Positions 53,893 to 63,244 of a DNA stretch of 64,000 bases are shown here, piece by piece. This DNA comes from an uncultured Lachnospira sp. (GTDB lineage Bacteria; Bacillota; Clostridia; Lachnospirales; Lachnospiraceae), in NCBI GenBank assembly GCA_910587485.1, contig CAJUKN010000005.1:1-64000 (forward strand), in the 5' to 3' direction. The notes beneath the pieces are model-generated. The model worked only from the letters and a program-made list of their open reading frames with translations, was not told the origin of the DNA and did no database searches. The translations under genes and the position numbers were made by a program. Positions within the stretch are counted from its first letter, which is position 1, and every line of letters begins with the position of its first letter.

Positions 53893-54883
53893 TAAGCGAT
53901 TTTCCCATATATATGTTGAACAACAAATAATAGACCATCCTAGTACAATCCAGTTGTTGCATCATTTTCCAGAGGCGCAAGTGATTATAATTAAGCATTT
54001 CAAAGATGTATTTTGTCGAAAGGGTCAAAATTATTTGTCGCAACATAAGGCACAATCCCTTATTATTGCATCAAAGCAGGGAAAATTGGTCTATCCGGGT
54101 GCTAGGGTTTGTCAAAATTTTGGCAATGAGCATTTTTATTATACATCTTGTGTTATGAATTGCCTATATAATTGTGAATATTGTTATCTTAAAGGAATGT
54201 ATCCATCAGGTAATATGGTTATTTTTATTAATATTGAAGATATTTTAAAAGAAGTAGAACAGATATTACAAGAACATAGTGCCTATATCTGCGTGTCTTA
54301 TGATACAGACCTAATAGCAGTTGAGGGGTTAACAGGATTTGTAAAAGTATGGACAGAGTTTGTAAAAACACATAATAATCTAAAGATAGAGATACGCACA
54401 AAATGTTGCAGTAAAAAGATAATAGAAGATATAGAAGTGGTTGATGGGGTAATATATGCTATTACCGTTTCACCTCAATATATTATTGAACGATATGAGC
54501 ATAACACAGCTTCTATGATGGATAGAATCCATTGGGCAAAAAGTATGATGGATAAAGGACATCTGGTTCGATTATGTTTTGACCCAATGATATATTGTAA
54601 GGATTGGAAATATCATTATCAGAATATGCTTGATGCCATTTCACAAAATCTTGATATGCAAGAATTAATGGATGTCAGTGTTGGTTCTTTTCGCATATCG
54701 GTTGATTATTTAAAAAATATGAGAAATAATGACCCTTATTCTGATATAACGCAGTATCCATATGAGAATGACAAAGGGGTGTATCATTATAAAAAAGAAG
54801 TGATGTGTGAGATGGAACAATTTTTATCCACAAAACTTATGGATTTGGTTGGAAAAAATAAAGTGTTTATGTGGAAAAAATAA
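53864..54883 (+). CDS. splB: Spore photoproduct lyase family radical SAM protein
   Basis: A 339-residue radical SAM enzyme. The cluster motif C-x3-C-x2-C is C100, C104, C107 (NCLYNCEYCYLKG). Cys143 in YICVSYDTDLIAVEGLTG aligns with the H-donor Cys of SPL. SPL reverses the thymine dimer unique to spores, but this bacterium shows no sporulation genes in the window, so it may repair a related lesion. Starts inside the upstream nucleosidase gene; followed by an SDR gene 167 bases later. Confidence 0.85.
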   Translation: MSSLKWNYYSKRFSHIYVEQQIIDHPSTIQLLHHFPEAQVIIIKHFKDVFCRKGQNYLSQHKAQSLIIASKQGKLVYPGARVCQNFGNEHFYYTSCVMNCLYNCEYCYLKGMYPSGNMVIFINIEDILKEVEQILQEHSAYICVSYDTDLIAVEGLTGFVKVWTEFVKTHNNLKIEIRTKCCSKKIIEDIEVVDGVIYAITVSPQYIIERYEHNTASMMDRIHWAKSMMDKGHLVRLCFDPMIYCKDWKYHYQNMLDAISQNLDMQELMDVSVGSFRISVDYLKNMRNNDPYSDITQYPYENDKGVYHYKKEVMCEMEQFLSTKLMDLVGKNKVFMWKK

Positions 54884-54940
54884 AATAAATTGATTTGATT
54901 TGTGGATATGATGTTTATTATAAATATAAGTAAAAAGGAA

Positions 54941-55024
54941 TGTTGCAAAAAATTTTCCATATTAGATATAATTACAAACGATTTAGATAACGGTTATATG
55001 GATTATTATTTTTATTTTGCAACA
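54941..55024. repeat. GCTGTTGCAAAAT palindromic repeat (copy 2)
   Basis: TGTTGCAAAAAATTTT at the left and ATTTTTATTTTGCAACA at the right are near-complements enclosing an AT-rich middle, as in the 50311 copy. It separates splB from the SDR gene. Confidence 0.5.
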
Positions 55025-55050
55025 GCATGGACTAAGATATAGGAGAAATA

Positions 55051-55773
55051 ATGGAAAAAACAGCAATTGTAACAGGCGCTTCTTCAGGGATAGGGCTTGC
55101 TATCAGCAAAATGTTAGTGAAGCATGGTTTTGTTGTATATGGTTTTGGAAGAACATTTTATGAGAGTGAAGATTTTAATAATAATTTTAAATCGTTTTTT
55201 CATCAAGTAATATGTGATATTACGGATACAAAACAATTAATCGCTGCATTAAATACCATAAAAAAACAACATAGAGTTGGATTGCTTGTAAATAATGCAG
55301 GAGTGGGATTTTATGGACCACATGAGACATTAAACAGCACAAAAATTCAACAGATGGTGCGAACAAATTTAGAAGCCCCTATGATTATCACCAATATATT
55401 GCTTCGCGATTTGCAAAAAACAAAGGGGATTATTGTCAATGTATCTTCTGTTACAGCGACGAAGTCTAATACACATGGATGCGTGTATGGTGCTACAAAG
55501 GCAGGATTGACAAGTTTTAGTCATAGTTTGTTTGACGAGGTTAGAAAGACAGGCATCAAAGTTATTAATATACAGCCTGATATGACAAAGACAAATCTTT
55601 ATAGAAATGCTGATTTTAGTGAAGATGAGGATATATTAGCACATCTTGAACCTAAAGAAGTGGCAGATATGATTGAATATATTATTGATTGTCGTGATGG
55701 GCTTGTTATTTCAGATGTGACATTAAAACCACAATTACATAGGATAAAGAAGGTAAAAAATACAAGTAAATAA
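55051..55773 (+). CDS. Short-chain dehydrogenase/reductase
   Basis: A 240-residue classical SDR. NAD(P) motif TGASSGIG at residues 8-15, NNAG at about 87-90 and catalytic Ser-Tyr-Lys in NVSSVT and VYGATKAG. Substrate unknown. Its position after the nucleosidase and SPL genes is shared by similar clusters, suggesting a common pathway, but this is not proven. Confidence 0.88.
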   Translation: MEKTAIVTGASSGIGLAISKMLVKHGFVVYGFGRTFYESEDFNNNFKSFFHQVICDITDTKQLIAALNTIKKQHRVGLLVNNAGVGFYGPHETLNSTKIQQMVRTNLEAPMIITNILLRDLQKTKGIIVNVSSVTATKSNTHGCVYGATKAGLTSFSHSLFDEVRKTGIKVINIQPDMTKTNLYRNADFSEDEDILAHLEPKEVADMIEYIIDCRDGLVISDVTLKPQLHRIKKVKNTSK

Positions 55774-55995
55774 AATGATGATGATTATATTAGAATTAAA
55801 AAGATTTGTTTATGTAAAGATATATAAATTTTATCACATGTAAATGCAAAATTTTTAGTATATTGTTGCAGTATAATTGGAAAAGTTATATAATTATAAT
55901 ATATAAACAGGTAATTATACAACTAAATTATTATATTAAATATTGAAAAAGTAAATAATTACCTAAAAAATATTTAAAGAAAGGAGAGTCTACTA

Positions 55996-56031
55996 ATGAA
56001 TAAACCTATATTTTATTTTTACAAGCAATAA
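55996..56031 (+). CDS. Possible 11-residue leader ORF
   Basis: MNKPIFYFYKQ starts 8 bases after AAAGGAGAG and ends 53 bases before the large esterase gene. The strong ribosome-binding site with no long frame suggests a leader peptide or a displaced start. The rest of the gap from 55774 is AT-rich and shows nothing else. Confidence 0.25.
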   Translation: MNKPIFYFYKQ

Positions 56032-56084
56032 GTCAAGTTTGATAAGATAAATGTATAGATTTATATTTTTAGTGGCAGGTGTTC

Positions 56085-59000
56085 ATGGGGAAACATTCAA
56101 TAAGGCGTTATTGTAGTATCTTTTGTGCTATGCTGATGGTAGTATCCTGTTTGGGAAACAGTCTGATAGCACTTGGTGCAGATAACGTAAGAGCAACAAA
56201 GAAGATTGATGTCTGGGATTTTGGAGCTGTTGAGGAAACCAATACCAATATGTATGCAAACCATATAACAGCAGCTGATTGGGAAGCAAGCCCAAATGTT
56301 GGCTCAGATGCCAAGTTTGTAGGAGGAACAACCGTATTTGGCGATTTAACATTGTCACATGCTAGTGGAGACCGACTATATTCTATATCAAAGAAAAACT
56401 ATGGAACAAGTGCAGCAGCTACCACCAAGTATGATGATGGTTATGAGGCAAATGGTATGTACTATTGTAACGGTACAGGTGGAGAGAACAGAAGAAATAT
56501 TACTGTTGCAAATGTTAATGCAGGAGATAAGTTTTGGGTGTATGCAGGCTTAAGTTCTGCGGCTGAAGGTGCAGAGTTAAATTTCCAGTGTATTGATGGA
56601 GGCACGCAGCTTGACACAACGACTATTACTAAAGATATGAAAAAATGTGAGTTTGTTGCACAAAACAGCGGTACATATAAAATATGGACTGGTTCTGTAG
56701 GAAAACCTGTATATAACAGAATTGTTAAAATTCCGGGTGCAACAGTATCAGGAACGATTGACAGCAGTGTAAGTGTGCCTGATACAGCAAAGATAGTATT
56801 TACCAGCAGCAAAACAGGCGAAAAGACAGAGACAGCAATAAGTGGAGGTAAGTTCAGCGCAGTGCTTGCTGCTGATGATACCTATACAGCTTCACTTTCT
56901 GGATTTGCAGGTTATGGTATTACAAATGATTCAAAGAGTGTTGAGGTAACAATAGCGGATGCTCTTTCTGGTAAGACAGGTGTAAATTTGGTTATTGAAG
57001 AAAAGAAGATGTATACATACTCTGGTAAGATTACAGGTTTTGCAAGTGATTATGATGTGACAAAGCTTGCTGTAAAGCTTGTTGCAGACAAAGAAAGTCT
57101 TGCAGATGACGTAACACTTACAATGGACAGCAATTTAGTATTTACAGCACAGCTTCAGCCAGATGTAAAATATACAGTTGAATTGTCTGGAGTCAATGAT
57201 TATAAGGTGACAGAAGGCAGTCTTGTTTCTGGAAATGCGAATATGACAGCAGACATTAAAGTAGCCCTCAAAGAAGTTTATAAAGTATCAGGTGCTTTTA
57301 AGGAACTTGGAGCAGATGGCAAAGTGACTGAATTGACATTTAAGAATGTTGAAGATGGATATACATATGTGGCTAATGTTACGGATTCAGGTTATGAAGT
57401 TCAATTAAGAGATGGCTCTTATGAGGCTGTCACTACTGTTGCAAATTATAAGACAACAACACATGTGGTTGTAAATGGTGGTGAGGTAAAGAAAGATTTA
57501 CTTTTTGTGTCAACAAAAGCACCAGAGACAAAGCCATTAGTAAAAGATATCTATGTAGGCTATGCTGATAAGGGTGAACTTAATTATAATACAATAAATG
57601 AAGCAGTTGCAGTATGTGCAGCAATGAACCCAACAAAGGAAGAGGACAGAATAACAGTTCATATTGCACCGGGTACTTACAGAGAACAAGTTATTCTTAC
57701 AACACCATATGTATCTTTTGTCAATGATACCAATAAAGAGGTTCTTCTTACATGGTATTATGGAATTGGTTATAAGTATTATAGTGTAGACAGCAGTGGT
57801 TTTTATAATGAAGAAAATGCTTATGATAAGTATCAAAAGCTTACAGCAGCAAGATGGGGTTGTTCTGTATATGTAAAAAATACAGCTACTGCGTTTAAGG
57901 CTTCTGGTATAACTTTTGAGGCTTCATTTAACCGATATATTACAGACGAAGAATTAGCAGATGGCGTAGAAGTTAGTGGTGGAGAAGCAATTACGTTAGA
58001 AAGAAAGTATGGTACAGATGTAACATCAAAGGCAGCAACAGAACGAGCAGCAGCATTGGCTATTGAGGCAGATAAGTCTGAGCTTGTAGATTGTAAGTTT
58101 TACTCAAGTCAAGATACACTCTATACAGGCAATGCAAGTATTTATTTTAAGAATTGCTTTATAGAAGGAAATACGGATTATATATTTGGTGCAGGAAATT
58201 GTGTATTTGACGGCTGTCAATTAAACTGGAAAGGCTATAGTGATAAAGCACTTTCAGGTTATATTACAGCACAAAGACCTGATGATAAAACGACCGATAA
58301 ACAGTTGGGCTATCTTTTTAGAAATTGTGTAGTAACGGCTGATACAAAGCTTCAAGTTGCTGGTGGATACTTTGGTAGACCATGGGGAGCGAATGCAACC
58401 GTTGCATTTTTAAACACAAAGCTTGATTCGCCAGAACTTGTTACAGAAGTAGGTTGGACAGAAATGAGTGGTAGTAAGCCTGAAAATGCAAATTTTAAAG
58501 AGTACAACACAACTTCTTTAGATGGCGAAAATGTAGACACATCAAAGAGAGTTGTTGCTCCAATATCTGCTGATACAGCTTCTAAGATAGATGTAAAGGC
58601 TTATTTTGGCGATTGGACACCAACAAATTATGTTGGGGATGAAACAAGTGTAGCATTTTCGACACAACCATATGTTACAGATAATGGCGATATTAATGCT
58701 CCATATCCGGGACATAAATTGACAGTAGGTTATTCATTTGGTGCAAAACAGGATGCACAAGATGCTTCTGTTATCAAGTGGTATATTGTAGATACAGATA
58801 AGAAAGAGACGTTAATTAAGGCAACAACAGCAAATATAAGCAATACATGTATCATTCCAAAAGAAGCCATTGGAAAGAAAATCAAAGTGGTTATTGAGCC
58901 AGAATTATTAAATGGAACAAAAGGAACAGCTGCCACATATACAGTTGAGGAAGATGTAAGAGATGGATTTGAAGACCCTTCAGGCGGAAGTTCAGATATT

Positions 59001-60263
59001 ATACTTGGCAATGGTGTCAATGTATTCCTTGCAGGTGATTCTACCGTTAAAGATTATTCTGCAAATGGTATGTATATGGGCGGTAAAGCTCAACAAGAAG
59101 GTTCATGGGGTGAGTTTATCCAAACATTCTTTGATGAATCAAAGGTAGCGATACAAAATTATGCCAATGGTGGAAGAAGTACAAGAAACTTTATTAACGA
59201 AGGTTCTCTTGACAAGATTAAGCAAAATATCAAAGAGGGCGATTATTTGTTTATTCAGTTTGGACATAATGATTGTGCTAATGGTGCTGGTTATACAGAA
59301 GAGCGATATGCTCCATTAGGAACACCAGATGCCAATGGTATTTATCCATCAACACCAGGTACAAAGGTAAATACACCTTCTAACCTTGTTGATAAATATG
59401 GAGAACAATTTTATTCATATGACTGTGGAGGTACTTATAAGTGGTACTTGCAGCAGTATATTGATGCTGCCAGAGAAAAAGGAGCTATTCCAGTCTTAGT
59501 TACTCCAGTATCAAGATTGTATTATGATGATAAAGGAAATATAAGACCGCACCATGATTCCACAGATAAAACAACAAATACACAGGTAACGTCAAACAAT
59601 GCCTATGTTCAAGCTGTAAAACAGCTTGCCAGTGAACAAGATGTTCTTTTGATAGACGCATTTGAGTTGACAAAAGATATGTATGAGGCTGCATATAAAG
59701 CAGACCCTGCTGCTGGAAATAAAAAATCACCACTTAGTTCAGAGACGATGGCAGACGGAGACAGCACACATAGCAATAAGACAGGCGGCTTTTTGTCAGC
59801 AGCTTTGATTGTAAAGGCAATACAAGGATTAGATTTAAATATTGCGGCAGCAGTACAGATGCCATCAAAGACAGGCGGTATCAATCCAAACGGACAGCAG
59901 CCATTTATAGTAAATGGAAGCGGTGAATTTACAGCATATGCTAGAGATGAAGAGAAAAATTACACGATGGAGTCAGAGTATTGGACGAAGATTGGAAATG
60001 ATATGCTTGCAGAGATTAAAAATGCTATTCCAGAAGTACCTGATATACCAGATGTGCCAGTTGACCCAGTTGGTAAATTAGGGGATGTAGATGGTGATGG
60101 TAAAATTGATATTCGCGATGGTGTTATGATTAGAAAGTATCTTGCAAAAATGAGTGTTGAAATTAATACAGCAAATAGTGATGTTAATAAAGACGGAACA
60201 ATAAATACAGTAGATGCTGTTTTGATTTTGAAGAAAATTGCTAAGATGGATGTTGGATTTTAA
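56085..60263 (+). CDS. Secreted pectin methylesterase / CE12 acetylesterase / dockerin fusion
   Basis: A 1392-residue modular enzyme for pectin. Signal peptide to about residue 30 (FCAMLMVVSCLGNSLIALGA). Residues 35-205 look like a carbohydrate-binding beta-sandwich, followed by beta repeats. Pectinesterase domain (residues 486-800): QDTLY near 675, GNTDYIFG near 695, GRPWG near 764. An Ig-like module follows, then a CE12 SGNH rhamnogalacturonan acetylesterase (980-1290) with AGDSTV, GGRS, FGHNDC and DSTHSN. A type I dockerin with two Ca loops (DVDGDGKIDIRD, DVNKDGTINTVD) ends it at 1333-1390. It should strip methyl and acetyl esters together. Confidence 0.93.
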   Translation: MGKHSIRRYCSIFCAMLMVVSCLGNSLIALGADNVRATKKIDVWDFGAVEETNTNMYANHITAADWEASPNVGSDAKFVGGTTVFGDLTLSHASGDRLYSISKKNYGTSAAATTKYDDGYEANGMYYCNGTGGENRRNITVANVNAGDKFWVYAGLSSAAEGAELNFQCIDGGTQLDTTTITKDMKKCEFVAQNSGTYKIWTGSVGKPVYNRIVKIPGATVSGTIDSSVSVPDTAKIVFTSSKTGEKTETAISGGKFSAVLAADDTYTASLSGFAGYGITNDSKSVEVTIADALSGKTGVNLVIEEKKMYTYSGKITGFASDYDVTKLAVKLVADKESLADDVTLTMDSNLVFTAQLQPDVKYTVELSGVNDYKVTEGSLVSGNANMTADIKVALKEVYKVSGAFKELGADGKVTELTFKNVEDGYTYVANVTDSGYEVQLRDGSYEAVTTVANYKTTTHVVVNGGEVKKDLLFVSTKAPETKPLVKDIYVGYADKGELNYNTINEAVAVCAAMNPTKEEDRITVHIAPGTYREQVILTTPYVSFVNDTNKEVLLTWYYGIGYKYYSVDSSGFYNEENAYDKYQKLTAARWGCSVYVKNTATAFKASGITFEASFNRYITDEELADGVEVSGGEAITLERKYGTDVTSKAATERAAALAIEADKSELVDCKFYSSQDTLYTGNASIYFKNCFIEGNTDYIFGAGNCVFDGCQLNWKGYSDKALSGYITAQRPDDKTTDKQLGYLFRNCVVTADTKLQVAGGYFGRPWGANATVAFLNTKLDSPELVTEVGWTEMSGSKPENANFKEYNTTSLDGENVDTSKRVVAPISADTASKIDVKAYFGDWTPTNYVGDETSVAFSTQPYVTDNGDINAPYPGHKLTVGYSFGAKQDAQDASVIKWYIVDTDKKETLIKATTANISNTCIIPKEAIGKKIKVVIEPELLNGTKGTAATYTVEEDVRDGFEDPSGGSSDIILGNGVNVFLAGDSTVKDYSANGMYMGGKAQQEGSWGEFIQTFFDESKVAIQNYANGGRSTRNFINEGSLDKIKQNIKEGDYLFIQFGHNDCANGAGYTEERYAPLGTPDANGIYPSTPGTKVNTPSNLVDKYGEQFYSYDCGGTYKWYLQQYIDAAREKGAIPVLVTPVSRLYYDDKGNIRPHHDSTDKTTNTQVTSNNAYVQAVKQLASEQDVLLIDAFELTKDMYEAAYKADPAAGNKKSPLSSETMADGDSTHSNKTGGFLSAALIVKAIQGLDLNIAAAVQMPSKTGGINPNGQQPFIVNGSGEFTAYARDEEKNYTMESEYWTKIGNDMLAEIKNAIPEVPDIPDVPVDPVGKLGDVDGDGKIDIRDGVMIRKYLAKMSVEINTANSDVNKDGTINTVDAVLILKKIAKMDVGF

Positions 60264-60320
60264 TTTTCTTTTCAGCATTAATGACGCTAATATTATAATA
60301 TATTGGTAAATGATACAAGT

Positions 60321-60358
60321 GTCAAATACTCCATTAGTTTGTGGTGGGGTATTTGACT
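60321..60358. other. Stem-loop between the two esterase genes
   Basis: GTCAAATACTCC pairs with GGGGTATTTGAC (one G-U) across a 14-base loop. No T-run follows, so it may stabilise or process the transcript rather than end it. Confidence 0.5.
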
Positions 60359-60443
60359 ATAAACTCTTAGTATAAGTTTTTAGACGAGGCAATAGGAGTT
60401 GTTTTATTAAGATATTATAAATTTTAAAAGGAGGATATTATTT

Positions 60444-62237
60444 ATGAAAAGGCGTATTTTTAGTCTTTTGTTTGTTGCTATATTTATAGTGACTTCATTA
60501 AGCGGACTGCTTGGTGGTATGGTTACTAAGGCAGCAGATGCAAAGCCTACTATATGGGTAGTAGGTGATTCAACAGTAAGTTCATTTACAGATAATTATT
60601 ATTATCCAAGATATGGATATGGCACACAGATTGCCAATTATATGGATGGCACATTTGAGGTTAAAAACCTTGCGCTTTCAGGAAGAAGCTCTAAGAGTTT
60701 TCTTAAGGAAGCAAATTATAAAACATTGACAGATGGTATGAAACAAGGTGATGTGTTGATTATCGGCTTTGGACATAATGATGAAAAAATAGAAGAAGCA
60801 GACCGTTATACATCACCAATAGGCGATTATAAAACAAGCGGAAGTTTTGCTAATTCACTTTATGAAAATTATGTAAAGAAAGCACAAGCAGCAGGAGCAA
60901 CACCAATTGTATGCACACCTATTGTCAGAAGAACAGAAACAACATGGGATGATGGCAAACTTCATATTGCTAATGGAGGTAGTTATCCACAGGCTATTAT
61001 TGATATGGGTCAAACACTTAGCATTCCAGTTGTTGATATGACTTCTTTGACAAAGGAGCTATATGATAAACTTACACCAGCAGAAACTTTATATCTTCAT
61101 GCTTGGACTGGCAGTAAAAGCAGCAGTGTAGATAATACACATACCAATATTTATGGTGCGAAGTATAATGCCTATATGCTTACACAGGCAATTAAAGATT
61201 TAAACATTGCGGGTGTTTCAGAACATGTAAAGGCAGATGCAGTTGCACCTACAAAGGAAAATGACCTTGTGTCAAATCCTAATTATGTAGAGCCAGAATA
61301 TGACCCAAACTTAAAGCCAAGTATTTTAGGAGATAAAGCTGGAATATGGAATCCAACAGCTTTTGGCGATTTGGGTGGTGCTCCTAATAAGACAAATCTT
61401 GTTTTGTCTTCTGATGGAAAAGGCAGTTATACAATCGATGCAAAGAATAAAGGCGGCAAGATTGGTTCAGGTGCAGACGGTGTTGTTATGTACTATTGTC
61501 GTGTTCCTTCAAATGTTCAGTTTACATTAACAGCAAAAGCAACGCTGGAATCAATAGAGATTCATGGACAAAGTTCTTTTGGCTTGATGGCAAGAGATGA
61601 TATGTATATTGATAAAAATGATAAAGCGATTAAGTCGGATTATGTTGCAGCAGGTGTTTTGTCATTAGATAAATCAGCTGAAGGCGGCGCATTAAATTGT
61701 ATTAAGAGAAAAGATGGCGTTCTTGGCAATGGCGGCACAATGCAAAATGGTGTAGAAATCGGAAATACATATGATTTAAAGATTGAGAGCAATCCAGACG
61801 GTTATGCGTGTACATTTGGCACAGAACAAACTGTGACAGGTGGATTCGATTTTAAATTGACATCTGTTGATTCTAAGTATGTATATGTAGGTATGTATAC
61901 AGCAAGAAAAGCAAAAGTAATATTTAGTGATGTAAAATTATTGATTGATGGTGTTGAGGTTACTCCAGAAAATGTTGAAGAATTAACAACTTATAAAGAG
62001 AGTCCAACACCAGGTCCGGGTCCAGACGACCCTACTCCTACTCCAACAGTTTTATTAGGTGATGTTGACGGCAATAAATTGATTGATGTACGTGATGGCG
62101 TTCTTATTAAACAATACCTTGCACAAATGGGAGTTGAGATTAATGAGACAAACAGTGATGTAGATGAAAATGGAAAAGTAGATTCAAGTGATGCTGTTCT
62201 TGTTATGCAAAAAATAGCTGCTAACGAAAAGCAATAG
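60444..62237 (+). CDS. Secreted CE12 rhamnogalacturonan acetylesterase with dockerin
   Basis: A 597-residue enzyme. RBS AAAAGGAGG. Signal peptide residues 5-30. SGNH esterase of the CE12 type (residues 33-260): VGDSTVS (nucleophile Ser), SGRSSKS, FGHNDE and DNTHTN. Residues 290-510 form a beta-sandwich-like module (YYCRVPSNVQFTLTAKATLE, FGLMARDDMYI). A Pro-Thr linker leads to a C-terminal type I dockerin (DVDGNKLIDVRD and DVDENGKVDSSD) at 540-595. It removes acetyl groups from pectin rhamnogalacturonan. Confidence 0.9.
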   Translation: MKRRIFSLLFVAIFIVTSLSGLLGGMVTKAADAKPTIWVVGDSTVSSFTDNYYYPRYGYGTQIANYMDGTFEVKNLALSGRSSKSFLKEANYKTLTDGMKQGDVLIIGFGHNDEKIEEADRYTSPIGDYKTSGSFANSLYENYVKKAQAAGATPIVCTPIVRRTETTWDDGKLHIANGGSYPQAIIDMGQTLSIPVVDMTSLTKELYDKLTPAETLYLHAWTGSKSSSVDNTHTNIYGAKYNAYMLTQAIKDLNIAGVSEHVKADAVAPTKENDLVSNPNYVEPEYDPNLKPSILGDKAGIWNPTAFGDLGGAPNKTNLVLSSDGKGSYTIDAKNKGGKIGSGADGVVMYYCRVPSNVQFTLTAKATLESIEIHGQSSFGLMARDDMYIDKNDKAIKSDYVAAGVLSLDKSAEGGALNCIKRKDGVLGNGGTMQNGVEIGNTYDLKIESNPDGYACTFGTEQTVTGGFDFKLTSVDSKYVYVGMYTARKAKVIFSDVKLLIDGVEVTPENVEELTTYKESPTPGPGPDDPTPTPTVLLGDVDGNKLIDVRDGVLIKQYLAQMGVEINETNSDVDENGKVDSSDAVLVMQKIAANEKQ

Positions 62238-62302
62238 ATTTGCAAAAAAAATAATAGATTTGCAAAAAAGTATTTGTTTTAGGTAAGAATGTAATTTAGA
62301 GG

Positions 62303-62346
62303 GGTTGCTGCAAAATAAATTTTAATTTTGCAACAGCTCCTTTTTA
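62303..62346 (+). repeat. GCTGTTGCAAAAT palindromic repeat (copy 3), also a terminator
   Basis: GTTGCTGCAAAAT and ATTTTGCAACAGC form a compact stem followed by CTCCTTTTT. It is the shortest copy of the family seen at 50311 and 54941, and probably terminates the esterase transcript. Confidence 0.6.
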
Positions 62347-62404
62347 ACTATAAGTTTTTGATATAAAATATAGTAAACAAAATCGAAGATAAGGGAATTG
62401 ATGT

Positions 62405-63244
62405 ATGTATGGTTATGTGTTGGTAAATAAGCCTGAACTAAAATTTAAAGAATTTGATATATATCAATCATATTATTGTGGATTGTGTGAGGCACTTGGC
62501 GAGCGATATGGTATGAAAGGCAGATTGACAATCAGTTATGATATGACATTTTTAGTATTATTGCTTAATGCCTTGTATGAGCCTAAAGAGTCTTGTGTAA
62601 AAGAACGGTGTATTGTTCACCCAATAGGGAAACATCAAAAAAGACGTAGCTTTGTAAGTGATTATGTTGCAGATATGAATATTTTAATGACATATTATAA
62701 ATGTATAGATGATTGGAATGATGAACGCAAAATTTCTCAAAAAATGATGGCAGAGATAATACGCAAAAATATGCGTATGCTTTTAGCAAAATATCCGCAA
62801 AAATGTAAACGATTACAAAAGCAATTTAAACAGCTGCATACATATGAAAAAAACAATTGCAACGATATTGATAAAGTATCATCATGTTTTGGAACAATAC
62901 TGGGAACCCTATTTGCAATAAAAAATGATGAGTGGAAAGAAGCATTAGAAAAAATCGGTTTCTTTTTAGGGAAGTATATTTATATTCTTGATGCATATGA
63001 TGATATGATAGAGGATATAAAAGAAAATCGATACAATGTTTTAAAATTTTATAAAAATAAAGAGAATTTTAATGAATTTATAGAAACCGTGTTAAATACG
63101 CTTATGGCGCAGTGTGCAAGATATTTTGAACGGTTGCCGATAATAAAAGATGTTGAAATTTTAAGGAATATCATTTATTCTGGTGTGTGGGTACGATATT
63201 CTAGCATAAAGAAACGGAGAAGTAAAGGTGACAAATCCATATAA
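62405..63244 (+). CDS. DUF5685 family protein
   Basis: A 279-residue, helix-rich protein. MYGYVLVNKPELKFKEFDIY, then YQSYYCGLCEALGERYG and ILDAYDDMIEDIKENRYNVL match DUF5685. The D-x-x-D segment recalls prenyl-transferase-like helical folds, but the function is unknown. The last 17 bases overlap the DnaJ-like gene, so the two are coupled. Confidence 0.8.
   Translation: MYGYVLVNKPELKFKEFDIYQSYYCGLCEALGERYGMKGRLTISYDMTFLVLLLNALYEPKESCVKERCIVHPIGKHQKRRSFVSDYVADMNILMTYYKCIDDWNDERKISQKMMAEIIRKNMRMLLAKYPQKCKRLQKQFKQLHTYEKNNCNDIDKVSSCFGTILGTLFAIKNDEWKEALEKIGFFLGKYIYILDAYDDMIEDIKENRYNVLKFYKNKENFNEFIETVLNTLMAQCARYFERLPIIKDVEILRNIIYSGVWVRYSSIKKRRSKGDKSI

Noticed and set aside
57537..57836. Minus-strand ORF inside the pectin esterase gene
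   Set aside because: Antisense shadow of a well-supported coding region, with Ile/Cys/Tyr-rich composition typical of reverse frames.
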